The notes: generated by a model not told the origin, from the sequence alone. Counted from the stretch's first letter, positions 48,497 to 59,782 are shown. The stretch is DNA of 64,000 nucleotides from Symmetrospora coprosmae (GCA_008802785.1 VUYT01000001.1:434001-498000), one strand, 5' to 3'. A program made the numbers and translations.

Positions 48497-51400
48497 ATGG
48501 CGCAGCAGACGAGACCTGGAGAAGGGACAACGTCGCCATTCGCGACACAATCCAGCCCATCACTATCACCAGGAGTGAGCGTGCCACAGGTCTCCCCTTC
48601 TGGCCAGAGTGCCACAACGAGCGGGAGCAGCGAGAGTCCGAGCGGCAGCGGCGGGTCTGGCAATACAACCACGCCGGGCGTGTTCGGGCGTCTCCTCAAC
48701 ACATTGCGCCCCCCGCTCAACAGGACATACACAGCGCAGTCAGGGAGCATACGCAAGAGCGGCAAAGCGACCAAGGGCAAACGCAGAAACAGCTCGCCGC
48801 CCAGACCCGGGTCGGCCAACTCGGGCTCGATGCAGTCCGGCAGAGACAGCCCGCAAGCATCAATGCCAGTGCGGTCGTTGAGCGCCGTTCAGGGCGAGAC
48901 GTCAGTGAATGACATCGCTTCAATATCGGACAAAGCTTCGGTGCTGTCGGCAGGTTCTGCGAGTGCACAAGGCTCCCGCTCGCCCGCTGCGTTGGGTCGA
49001 GGCCCGCCCGGTGCCTTCCCAGCGTCGTCGCCATATGCGTCGCCGCTCGCTCCCGATGCGATTATACAGCAGAGTCTGGAGCCGCATTCGACACCAGCAT
49101 CGCCCGCAGTCTCCCCGTCGACATCGCCACGCCTACCTACGACATCAGGAGCGACCCTCTCTGTTCAGCGGCCGCAACCGGAAAGACGGCAGTCGAGCGG
49201 GAAGCGCCTCGCGGCTGCCCTTACCAAGCCGCTATTCCGCCGGTCTAGTAGTCAGACAGGAGGGAGTGGGTCACCAGCCGCGCCAAACCTGTCTTCCAGT
49301 GCGGCCAGCGTCGCATCAGGCTCCATCTCTGGGAGTGGCCGGGGCACTGCAAGCCGGTCGAGACCAGCATCTACGCTTGGTTCCGCCGTGCAGGACGCCT
49401 CTTCCGTCCAGAACGCCAGCAGTGCCTCCATCAATACGCGCCGCCCCTGGACGTCCAGCTCGGCCCGGTCCGCATACAGCCTCGGCGCGCAGTCAACCCC
49501 CTCGCCCGGCACCGAGACGCTCAACCAGCAGCCAGGCTTTCCTTCGCCATACTTCGCGCAAGCCACGCCCACGAATGCATATCCCAACCCTTTCTCACCG
49601 TCAGTCGACTGCGTGCAAGCACTCACCGTCCTCCTCTCGCAGCAAATCACCGCGACTCTAGCGCAACTCGTCCCTGTCAATCTCTTCACCGCGGCTAGTG
49701 GTCTGTCTCCACAAGCTCTCGCTCTAGGTAGTCTGCCAGGGCTCAGCAGTGTGTCGGTGGCGACAAGCGCCTTGTCAGATGCCACGACCTCGTCCTCCGC
49801 GCACCACACAGCAGCTTCATCTTCAAACGCTGCTTCATCGTCACAGTGGAATTCCTACTCCACTGGCGGTACGACAGTAGTTGGGTTCGGTAGCTTCGGC
49901 TTCATTTCGAACGAGCAGCTCGCTGCATCCTCGCTGAGCCTTCCGACAACGAGCGTCGGCACCGTCTGGCGGACAGCGCGGGCTTACGAGTGGCTTGGCG
50001 AGAACGGAGCCGCTCTCAACGCGCTAGCAGCCTCGCGCAGCAACCCGATGACACCCCGGCCCATGTCGGGCAGGCCTTCGCTCGACGGTCAGCTGGCAAA
50101 GCAGGATGCTCCAGACGCGGCAGAACGGCAAGAGTCGGTCTTTGACTTCTCGGCGCTCGTGCAGTCGGTGCTAGACGTTATGGCGTCGACAGCTGCAGAC
50201 GCGGGCGTCGAGCTCACGTTCTACCACGGCTCGCGCAAGGCAGACCCGGTTGCGCGCCGCGGACCTGCCGAAAAACAGGCAGCCAGTCGGGCGCAGCCTT
50301 CCTCCCCTAGCCAGAGGCAGACATACCAGTATGATATGCAGGACTCGCAGGAGGCGTTCGTCAAAGGCGATGAGCGCGGGCTGGGCATCGGGCTCGTGGC
50401 TCTTCTAAAGCAGGTCATCGCCGACAGCAGACATGGGGCGAGCATACAGGTCGGACTGTCCTTCGCTCTGACACTCCCGCCCCGAGGCGACCGCCAGCAA
50501 CCAGATCGTGATAACGAAGATGAGGACGCGGACGACACAGAGGAGGATAGCACGCCACTCGGCACGTACCTCTGCACCGTCGAGGTCGTGCACAAGTTTG
50601 CCCTGCCACCATCACCGAGTCTGGCGCAGCCTCCGTCTGCCACTCAGGCTGCGGGCCCTGCACCAGCCAAGGCATCTTCTCCTGGCTCTTTGGATCCGAC
50701 AGTATCTGCTGCTCTGTTGCAGTTCCTCCGCCTCTCCTTCGTCACCCTTCCTCCGAGAAGTGACTCGCAAGCGTACAAGATCACTTGTACACTTCCTCAG
50801 GCTCTTCACCCCTTGCGCAGATCTCCGAGCGCTGACCCGTCGTATAGGCGGCGTGGCTCTGTGTCACAGAGCAAGGAGCCAAGTGTAAGCCATATCGCTT
50901 TCAATTGGGGCAAAAAAGCTTGTCAAGCGTGTCGCTGACCACTTTGGAATTTTCGACCTTGCTTTGAGCAGATGCAGGAGCTCGTCCGCTTTGCCGAGAC
51001 CTCCTTGCGAGGCAAAAAGGTCGCCTTCCACGCGCAGGAACAAAACGACTTCGCCCAGCTCATCTCGTACCATCTTTCACACTGGGGTATGGAGTGCAGC
51101 CACGTCGCGATACTGCAGGACGAGGACAGCGAGTCCGGGCCGCCCTGGGATGGCGGAGCTGCGCCACGGACGCGCTTGTCCGGCCTGCGTCCGGACGAGA
51201 GGGCACACCTTGGGAGGTACGACTCTGGCTTTGGTGGGAGCGACGGGCAAAGCCCGCCAACCATGCCCAGCCCGTCTATCAACCTGAGTGCAGATCAGAC
51301 AGCCCAGAGTCAGGCAGTTCCTTCGAGCTACGGATCCAGAACGGGCGGTTCAGATCACTCGCATCCATCGTCAGCCGTCACATCACCGCCTCTCGACCCG

Positions 51401-53796
51401 ACTCTAAGCTTCATAATTGTCGATGACGACGTTCCGACGCTGAAGCGGCAGCTCATCTCGGTCAGGAACAATGTCCCTACCGTCCAGTTGCAGAACGCGT
51501 TGCTCGCCAAGCGCCCTCAGCTGCAATCTCGCCGTACGCGGTCGAGTCAGGCTGTTCAGCGCGTGCCGCAGACTACCGTCTCTATCATTCACTTCACTTC
51601 TCTGGCCAACTACCGTCAAATCAGAGAGCTCGTACATGCTACGCTCAAGACTGCCAGTCCGATGTTCCCGCTGCCGGAGGTGCTAGTCATCCCGAAGCCA
51701 GTCGGGCCTAGACGGCTCCTCGCCACTCTTTACAACGCTGTCCGACGGCCCACCCTTGACCCGTCTTTCGCGCCGATCGCAACATCGCCCTCCTCTCCAG
51801 GCGGTCAATACTTCTTTGCTGGTGGTCGGCCAAGTCCCGCTCCGTCAAGTCACCTCAATAACGAGTTTGACGTTGCTGCAGGGCAGGCGGTGGCCGCACA
51901 ACGCCTGCAGCAGCAGTCGCAGCCACACTATCAGTACTATCCGCAACCGCAGCATCCGGATGCAGCCAGCTTGTCAGCGGCAGCCTCGCACATTTCGGGT
52001 CCGAAGACGCCGCCTGTGCCCGGTCAACAGCTGTCCAATCCACCCTCTCCAGCCTCGCCCGATGCGCTCGAGTACTTCTCGAGATCCGCCGCCGAGCTCG
52101 GCTCCAACGCGAGCCAGGGCATCATCATTCAGAGTCCGGACGGCAGGCCTACCGGTCTTTTCTTCCAGCCGCGTGCAGCGAGTCTGTACGATCGAGCTGA
52201 GAGCCTGCGCATGGCCCGGGGATCGGTCAGTGATGGAGACCGTACGAGCACGGGATCTCACCCACGAGGTTCGCCAGCGCTCAGTGGGGGTTCGGGGCTG
52301 TCGGCAGGTGGGCAAGAGCTGCCATCCATCGTCATCCCGGACAACATGGATTACGCAACGGGTGTGCGCAATCTTGCGCTCAACTCGCCTCCTGGCGGCA
52401 CGACGCCCACGCCAGATGTGCCAAAGCCCGAGGCGGCGAAAACCGCAGAGTACGTTGGCACGCCCAACTCCGATCTCGCAGAATCACTACCGATGCAGCT
52501 GGAGCCCGCTCGGCCCGCTGAGGTGCCCTCGCCTGCGTCGTCAAACTTCCCCAACGACGACGGCAGCTCCTCGAGCGGCAGCTTGGCGCAGCAGACCGAG
52601 ATTGGTCTCGCTCGTGTCGAGAGCCGCGCCGAGAGCGCCGTACCGGAGGCAGCTACAGGTCCGCAGAAGCCCCTCTCGCAGCCCTCGTCTCCTCGACTCT
52701 CTGCGTCGCCCAAGCCTGCCTTGCAGAGGCAGCCGACAGCCGCTCCCAGTCCAACTGTCAGCAAGATATCGCCAAGTTTGTCTGGGGCTGCAGAGTCGGC
52801 CGCAAAGGCCGGTGCAGGTGCCCCTACCAAAGCGGGTAGCTCGCCAAGCGCTCCGCTTGCCCGCGTCAAAGCCGAGAGGAAGTCGAGCTCACGCGGTGAG
52901 AAGATCAAGAAGACACCGTCGAGGCGACCGACTGGGACGCTTGTGCCTCCGATCAATGTGCTTATTGTCGAAGGTGCGTACCGCGCGGCTGCTTCGTCCA
53001 GTGCCGACCCAGTGACTGATCAGTCTGAATTGCTCACTTGGCAGACAACCCAATCAACCAGATCATTCTGTCGACGTTCCTGAAGCGCAAAGGCATCAAG
53101 TACAGCGTCGCCAACAACGGGCAAGAAGCGGTCGATTCCTGGAAAGGCGGCAATTTCCACCTGGTACTGATGGACATTCAGCTTCCCGTCAAGGACGGCA
53201 TTGAAGCGACGCAAGAGATCCGTGCGATGGAGCGTGCGGGGAACACCCAAGGCTTTGTCAGCACGCCGTCGGCGACGCCGGGCAGCGAGCTGAGCAATCC
53301 CATCTCTCCGCCCGTCTCTGTGGTGACATCGCCGTACGAGCTGCCCGTCATTATAGTCGCGCTCACGGCGTCGTCGCTGCAGAGCGACCGAGTCAATGCG
53401 CTCGCCGCGGGGTGCAACGATTTCCTCACCAAGCCCGTCTCGCTGCAGTGGCTCAATCAGAAGCTGGTCGAGTGGGGCTCGATGGCCTACTTGTCTGGGT
53501 TCTCGTCTAAGCGCCGCACAACCATCAGCGGCTCCGTCAGCCCCCTCTCGCCTCAGCCGGGCCAGCCGTCCATCAAAGGCAAGCAGAAGGACAAGGAGGC
53601 GCTCGTGCAGAAGGAGCTCAAGGCCGTCAAGCAGGAGACGGAGGAGAAGAAGGAGGAGAAGAAGGAGCTGATTGAGGAGCGCAAGGAGGTCGCAGAGGAA
53701 CAAGTCGAGGACGCGCAGGATGCCGCCAAGGAGGCGGAACTCGTCGAGGAGATCAAGGACGGAGAGACAACTCTGCCCATCGCCGGGGATGCCTAG
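48497..53796 (+). CDS. ssk1: Ssk1-type response regulator of the stress MAP kinase pathway, with kinase-like N-terminal remnants
   Basis: Three exons (48497-50884, 50972-52973, 53045-53796) give 1,713 residues. The C-terminal receiver (~1456-1612) is intact: acidic site in NVLIVEDNPINQIIL, phospho-acceptor Asp in LVLMDIQLPVKDGIEATQEI, Thr in IIVALTASSLQ, and Lys in NDFLTKPVSL. DNPINQIILSTFLKRKGIKY is the Ssk1/Mcs4 signature. Ssk1 receives phosphate from the Ypd1 phosphorelay and, unphosphorylated, activates the MAP3K of the HOG/Sty1 cascade. Upstream, residues ~549-660 resemble a histidine-kinase ATPase domain (FDFSALVQSVLDVMASTAAD, VKGDERGLGIGLVALLKQVI) without its Asn box. Residues ~805-1045 resemble a second receiver (SLRGKKVAF, SFIIVDDDVP, IIHFTSL, VIPKPVG) lacking the acidic pair. 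The first ~370 residues are Ser-rich and disordered; a Lys/Glu coiled coil ends the protein. Confidence 0.9.
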
Positions 53797-54167
53797 TCCG
53801 GCGGATAGATCCCACGAAGCGGACGAAGACGAGGTTGCTCGCTCGGTTAAAGGAGATATCTGGTTTTCGCACAACACAGCACGATAATTATAATCAGATA
53901 CACGCACATGCATGCCTCCGTCAGCATAGTTCCTCATTCTTACTCTGCTGTACGAAGTCGTTGTGTGTGCTACTCTCGCTGATGCAGCGAATCAAAATGA
54001 ATGCAGCTTGATGCCATTGCCTCTCGGGTCCGTTGCAGCTGCCCGTTGCCATATGCATGCGCCCACTGCTCAAGGCAAGTCTATCCTACAACAACATTTT
54101 CCAGGAAGGCCAGCTCGCAGGTCGCAGTCTGTACGCACCGCCTGCTGCACGATGGCGTCCCGTAGGA
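53797..54167. other. Convergent intergenic region between SSK1 and prephenate dehydratase
   Basis: About 370 bp between stop codons. I searched the minus strand here for a continuation of prephenate dehydratase (an ACT domain) in all three frames and saw none. The AT-rich patch at ~53885-53900 may belong to the SSK1 3' UTR. Confidence 0.45.
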
Positions 54168-55133
54168 TTAACGTGCTTTCTCGAAGACGATGAATGTAGT
54201 CTCGTTGGCTTTGGCCCGCAAGGTTGTCAGCATGGATAGGAGCTACGTGAGGGCTGAGGCATAGAGGCGTCGGCAGACCCACCGTGGCCGTCCTGTATCT
54301 CCGTATCTACAATGTCGAGGCCGTAGACCTCAGCACACAGCCTGGACGATATCGCGAGACTTGCTGGATCAGACGCTGCTTTCTGTGCAGCGGCCGCGGT
54401 GGAGTTGATGGGGATCGCCTTTGCTTGTGGGTAATGTGTAGCGATATACCGTCTGCACTGGCCTAAGCCCTGCAAGTCGAGGCGCAGCATCGATCAGCTC
54501 GCTCCCGCAACAGGGGCAAAAAGACAGCACACCTGCTCATGACTGTATATCCGCTCAACAGGCACATTTGCCGATGTCCCGCGTCTCCGGAGCAGGGCGT
54601 GGCCTATCTTGAGCTTCTCGCGCGCGATCTCCCGTACGCTGACCTCTTGCAGGCAGTCTTGCGTTTCAAGTACGGGCCCATTGGTCGAGTTCTCTATCGG
54701 ACAGACGCCGGCAATGGGGGAGCTTGCTGGTGCATCCCTGACAGAGACGAAGACGTCTGCGGGTATGGGTGCGGGGCATGGCCGTGTCATTGAGGGACGC
54801 GACGGCGGACGATTGGGGCAAGCGTTAGCCAGTCAAGGAGTGGTCGCAGACGCGAGAAGCAGAGCGGGGGAAGAGAAGGCGACGCATGCTCTTGCTCCGC
54901 CTAACCTCGGATGGTATCTTCCAGCTTGTAGGTGACGGTGTCTCCGAAATGCTGCTTTGCTGCCTGGGCAGGGAGGAAGGGGGCAGAGAGAGGCGTCGCA
55001 GTCAGCATGCGCGAGCTCCTCGGCAACACCGTCGCACAGTCAGAGTCCCAACCTGATGGGTATATGTTCCGAGCGGGCCCAGTGTAGATACTTGTGTGAT
55101 GCTTGTCGCCGTCGTCGTCGTCGTCGTCGTCAT
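54168..55133 (-). CDS. pha2: Prephenate dehydratase (phenylalanine synthesis), apparently without an ACT domain
   Basis: Five exons (55053-55133, 54906-54963, 54533-54756, 54283-54469, 54168-54208) give 196 residues. The enzyme decarboxylates and dehydrates prephenate to phenylpyruvate. Catalytic-domain matches are VSTLGPLGTYTHQAAKQHFG, GVCPIENSTNGPVLETQDCL, RIYSHEQGLGQCRRYI and SRLCAEVYGLDIVDTEIQDG. The last visible block reads ANETTFIVF where relatives have N-x-T-R-F-L-V-L, so the Arg of the TRF motif is Thr here. The frame then stops, leaving no regulatory ACT domain of the usual ~80 residues. The last intron ends CAAAG rather than YAG, so exon 5 is the least certain part. A (ACG)6 run codes Thr at the N-terminus. 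It is head to head with chorismate synthase. Confidence 0.85.
55109..55132. repeat. (GTC)n triplet repeat coding N-terminal poly-Thr
   Basis: Six to seven gtc units (ACG on the minus strand) follow the prephenate dehydratase start codon and encode a Thr run that could vary in length between strains. Confidence 0.8.
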
Positions 55134-55299
55134 TTGATGGTGCCTCTTCACGTGGCTTTCTGGCTTCTGGACAGGGGCAACGAGGGACGGGCAGTCGGCG
55201 GGTGAGAGGGAGAGAGGGAGCAGCACATCGCCTTGACCTCGGCAGGATCGGAGAGACATATCAGAGCCAGACGCTGTAATAGCCAGCCAGCCAGCAACG
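55134..55299. promoter_or_regulatory. Shared promoter of prephenate dehydratase and chorismate synthase
   Basis: Only 166 bp lie between the two start codons of genes in the same pathway. A gagagggagagaggga purine tract (~55204-55220) and a gccagccagccag run (~55282-55294) are visible. I did not find a clear TGACTC (Gcn4-type) site. Confidence 0.6.
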
Positions 55300-57246
55300 A
55301 TGAGCAGCTTCGGGACACTGTACCGGTGAGTGCGTTTGCTCTGCTTCTATGGATGTCCAGGCGCTGAAGCTGATGCCCACCCCACCCCCCCAAAATTGAT
55401 GACGGGCGCAGAGTCACGACATACGGCGAGTCGCACTGCTCGAGCGTGGGATGCATCGTAGAAGGGTGAGCGGGGCGAGCATGTACACGCACGCTCACAT
55501 CTACGCTCTCGACTGAATCTCGCCGCCTCGCTACCGCGCCGCTCCCTGCAGAGTCCCGCCTGTGCGTCTCGTCTAGCCAGGCGTCATGGCCGGCAAGACT
55601 GCATCGCATCGCATCCGACCGAGCAGGAACACCTAACGCCCGCGTCTGCTCTCCCTCCATGCACAGGGCCTCCAACTCAGCGAAGCCGACATCCAGAAGC
55701 AGATGTCGCGCCGCCGGCCAGGCCAGAGCAAGCTCACAACCCCCGTGAGTACGGACACGGACGCAGGCAGAACGCAGGACTCGCAAGCGTCCTGACCACG
55801 CAGTTTCGCTCCTCCACACAACCTACTGACGCGTTTGCTCATCCTCCCGCTGGTGGCTGCCAACAGCGAGATGAAGCAGACGCCGTCGCCATCCAGTCCG
55901 GGACAGAGTTCGGCGTCACGCTCGGCACTCCCATCGGGCTGCGCGTCCAGAACAAGGACCAGCGCCCGCACGACTACACCGAGACCGACCTCTTCCCTCG
56001 CCCTTCGCACGCCGACTGGACCTACCTGCTCAAGTACGGCTTGAAGGCAAGCAGCGGCGGCGGGCGCTCAAGCGCAAGGGAGACCATCGGGCGAGTCGCA
56101 GCCGGCGCCATTGCCGAAAAGTACCTCAAGGACGCTCTGGGAGTCGAGTTTGTCGCCTTTGTATCATCGGTCGGCAAGGTGCACATCCCGTCCACACCAG
56201 CGGCAAAGTCCTCTTCGCAGCCTTTCTCGACCAACGCCAATGGGGAGGCGTTTGACCCGACCGAGCAGGACGAAGACGAGAGCGAAGAGCTGCTCTCGGA
56301 GGAATACCTTGAGCTCCTGAACACAGTCACGCGCGAACAGATCGACGAGAGTCAGGTCAGATGCCCGGATGCGGCGACGACCGAGCGGATGGTCCAGGTG
56401 CGCGATCTCTCCTTGCGCGTTCCCTGGCCTCGGAATACTGGGTAGCTCGCAACCTGACGCTACCTCTCGCGCATCCTCATTCTTCAGCGCATCATCCGGG
56501 CCAAAGAGCGCGAAGACAGCATTGGCGGGACGGTGACGTGCGTCATCCGGAACGTTCCCACGGGTCTCGGCGAGCCGTGTTTCGACAAGCTCGAGGCAAA
56601 GCTCGCACATGCCATGCTCTCCATCCCCGCGACCAAAGGCTTTGAGATTGGGTCCGGATTCAAGGGGTCCGAAGTGCCCGGCAGCCAGCACAACGACATG
56701 TTTGTCCGGAAGGCGGACGGCTCGCTCGGTACAGTCACGAACAGGTCAGCGGGTATCCAGGGAGGAATCTCGAATGGCGAGAACGTGTACTTCAAGTGCG
56801 TCGCACAGCTACCTGGTCCGGACAGAGCTTTTGTGCATCCCGCTGATGCGCCGGCATGGTCGTTCTTACAGGGTCGCCTTCAAGTCGCCAGCTACGATCT
56901 CCCAGGCTCAGCCGACAGCGAAATACGATGGCGAAGCGGGCACGCTTGCAGCGCGGGGGCGCCACGATCCCTGCGTAGTCGCACGGGCGGTGCCAATTGT
57001 CGAAGCGATGGCGGCTCTTGTCATCATGGAGTGAGTGTTCCCGTGCCCTCGTGTTCTGCAGAGGCCAAGCTGACGCCCGTCAACCCTGATTTCAGCGCCG
57101 TGCTCATCCAAAACTCGAGGAAGCAAGCAGCGTCCTTGTTGCCGCCGCTCACTCACCTGCCACCAACAATGGCTCTTCCGTCTGCCAAGCAGATCAAGGA
57201 ATCTGTACCGAGCGAGAAGGAGGCGAGACAGAACGGTGATCTTTAG
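55300..57246 (+). CDS. aro2: Chorismate synthase
   Basis: Eight exons (55300-55325, 55412-55465, 55552-55561, 55667-55744, 55867-56397, 56488-56795, 56872-57030, 57096-57246) give 438 residues. The signatures are [20 protein letters not shown] at the N-terminus, [78 protein letters not shown] and [19 protein letters not shown], which together form the FMN and EPSP sites. The enzyme makes chorismate, the precursor of Phe, Tyr and Trp. A 60-70-residue acidic insert ([20 protein letters not shown]) interrupts the middle. Exon 3 is only 10 nt (encoding most of Val-Pro-Pro). Fungal enzymes are usually bifunctional with an internal NADPH-dependent flavin reductase activity; that cannot be judged here. 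Confidence 0.96.
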
Positions 57247-57394
57247 CCGCACTCTCCGTTCCCGTTCGTTCGCAGCACGGCAGAATCGTTGTAACAACAT
57301 CAAGATGAGATCATGCAAAGACAGCCCCTCTACTCGTTCGAAGTCTGAGTCTAAGTCTACGTTGGCGTCTATAATGGGGTTGCCTCTCGCCGCC

Positions 57395-58534
57395 TTATTC
57401 CGTCTGAGCCGCCAACAGACGCATCTCGAGCTTCTCGGTCATCGGTGCAGCTGCAGTCACTGAGCGGCTGTTCATGGTGGCGAGGTAGGCTGCGACAATG
57501 CAGAGGTGTTAGATTCTGTCCAGCCCTAGCATCCTTCTAGAGCAACTGGCGGGCTTTACCTGTCCACCCAAGTCCGATGAGGGCCATGAAAGGCGGGCGC
57601 GCATATAGAGGCAGGACCATCATGTTGACAAGCTGAGCGGGGCCGAAAACCATCCACTGATTCTTGACGATTGTGGGGAAGTTCTGCCGTACCATTTGAA
57701 TGCAACTTTAGCGACTGGCGGGGGGAAGCGGCACCCTTCGTGTCATCGCGGTAACTCACAGTCTTCCACCGGTGGTAGATTTCCGGTACTGATCGGCCTT
57801 CCATCAAGCCCATGCCGCTTGAGTACAGCACCGTGAAGGATGGCATGAAGGTGCACATGTCGACGCCTGTGCGAGCGAAGGCGGCTGTTGCGGTATGGCG
57901 GTCCAGGCATGCGATCTGTCAGCCAGGTCCGGCTCGCGAAGAGGGCAAAACGCACTGGGCCAGGCTCTTTGCAGCTTGATGTAGTTGAGCATCGCGAATG
58001 CTCTATTTGCCACGGGTGCAAAGATGCAAGAGCCTTCACAGCATGCCAAGAAATCAGCCCGAAGCCAACAGTCTCAGCCGTTCAGCCAAACATCCTCTGG
58101 GACGCGCTCACTATAGAATGTCTGTCGCGCCGTCCTGCTCCACTGCACGGCATACAATACACAGAGGCAGGATAAGCTGTGGACTTTTCCAGCGTTTGAC
58201 GATCGCCGGCCTCACCTGATGTGGACCTTGCGGATCTATGACCTGCTGCGCCATGATATCCGCAGAAAAGCCAATGAGGCCGCCTGCAGTGGGAAGCGCA
58301 TATGTCAGCGTGAAAGCACTTCCAAACATGCGATTCGATCTCCAGCCAACGCACCGGTCGCCATCTGCGTTGGAAGCGTCCGCCTGCGTGCGAGCGAAGG
58401 ACAGGGAAAAACGGTTTAGCACAAGGAATCTTGATGGCGTGCCATTGCGCTCGCTAGAGGCTGGCCGGAAGATGGACTGACTCTCGAAGCATGCGCACGT
58501 AGAAGCGCCAGGCCGTCGAGGCCGCTCCAGACAT
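57395..58534 (-). CDS. Mpv17/PMP22-family organellar membrane protein
   Basis: Eight exons (58482-58534, 58355-58383, 58216-58283, 58112-58142, 57956-58033, 57760-57866, 57560-57683, 57395-57489) give 194 residues, the normal family length. Matches run throughout: WRFYVRMLRERTLPTQMATG, GLIGFSADIMAQQVID, WSRTARQTFY, YSSGMGLMEGRSVPEIYHRW, FPTIVKNQWMVFGPAQLVNM and ALIGLGWTAYLATMNSR. Four membrane helices are expected. Relatives (Mpv17, Sym1, PXMP2) form small channels in the mitochondrial inner or peroxisomal membrane; which membrane applies here is not clear. Exon 5 follows a GTGAAG acceptor instead of YAG. It is divergent from CGI121 with 335 bp between starts. Confidence 0.9.
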
Positions 58535-58869
58535 GGTTGGTCGGTTTGTCCGGGGTGCAATCAGAGGTCACGTTCGAGTGGCGTTGAAGGCGCGAGCGCG
58601 AAAGACACGCCCACAAGACGGGCTTGGGCGATGAGCGTCTAGATGGACACAATAGAGAAGGACGCTCTGTCACGCGTCAGGAGTTGTGTGGTTAGAGGGA
58701 CCGTGTGGTGCAATATTTTCCGGAGGTCGTTCGGAGCAGACCCGCTAATAGGCGCCTCAACGCGCCGAGGCGCCCTGGACCTTCGCGACCGCCAATCTTC
58801 GACGACGTTTCAAGTTCCCCTGCACAAGTACCCCCGAGTCCGCTTCTCTTTGCACCCCTCCGGAACACC
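58535..58869. promoter_or_regulatory. Divergent region between Mpv17-family gene and CGI121
   Basis: About 335 bp separating two start codons and holding both promoters. No coding segment, repeat or recognisable site stands out. Confidence 0.4.
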
Positions 58870-59782
58870 ATGGAATTCTACACGCTGCCGAGCCCTGCTT
58901 ATCCTGAAGACATCCGGGAGATCGCGCTCGCGCTCTGGACAGACCTCTCGAGCGCGCAGGACCTCCGCGCGCGTCTAGTCGCGGCATCGACTATGCCAGG
59001 AGACGAGGGCGACTGCGAGCGGGCAGCACTCGACTTTGCGTTCCTGGATGGACGGGCTGTGCGTCCTAATACCTCTGCCACCTTCTGCAGTCGGCCCTCA
59101 CAATGCTGTCATTTGGCTCTGACAGAATCTAGCCTTGAGGCGCAACATCGGAGCGCGCTCTGACTGTCTGGCTTTCACTTAAATCTGCAGATTTTTTCCC
59201 GAGAGCACGTCCTGACTGCCGCGCATCAGGCGGTCCTCGGGGCCGCTCAGGGCGAACTACGCACGCAAACGGTACACAGCGACGTGATTGATCACCTGAA
59301 CCCTACATCAAATGTCAGTGCCTGCGTTTGAGACACTGCACGAGGCACACATGCAGAACAAGCGGTTGTACGTGCGGCTGACACTGCCTATACGGTATGT
59401 GCATTAACAGGTCGGGGAGGGACTGCGGCGGTTCGGCATCTCGTCTCAGTCGAGCTCCTTGCTGCTCGTACGCATTGGCAGGGCACGCAACGCAACGGAG
59501 CGCCAAGACCTGCAACAGCAAATGGCTTCTCTGACGGGTGGCAAGCTCGTGTCTCTCGACTCGCTAGAGGCGTCGGCCGATATGCCAGCACTGAAGAAGG
59601 TGCGCAGCATGCAGGAGGTCATGCAAGTACCTGCAGGTAGGTAGCGTCACGTCGCCTCCGCTGATGCCTGTGCTACCGGGCTTCCCGCGACCCAGATCTT
59701 CAAGCTTGGTGCCGATGCTCAGCTAGATGCAGGCCTGATACCGACCTACACAGCACTCAACAAGACCGTTGGCATCTTCTGA
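58870..59782 (+). CDS. cgi121: KEOPS complex subunit CGI121 (TPRKB homologue)
   Basis: Four exons (58870-59058, 59191-59313, 59411-59626, 59696-59782) give 204 residues. Family features are the start MEFYTLPSPAYPEDIREIAL, LWTDLSSAQDLRARL, IFSREHVLTAAHQAVLGAAQ, LRTQTVHSDVIDHLNPTSN, VGEGLRRFGISSQSSSLLLV and the C-terminal strand VMQIFKLGADAQL. Cgi121 binds the Bud32 kinase and helps the KEOPS complex make N6-threonylcarbamoyl-adenosine at position 37 of tRNAs, and it binds the tRNA 3' end. The third donor (CAA|GTACCT) was preferred over the overlapping GTAGGT site because it alone restores the C-terminal block in frame. Confidence 0.9.

Noticed and set aside
54168-54282. Alternative last exon of prephenate dehydratase starting after a CACGTAG acceptor
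   Set aside because: It keeps the frame but gives a sequence (IHADNLAGQSQRDYIHRL) unlike any dehydratase. The NETTFIVF reading matches the family position far better.
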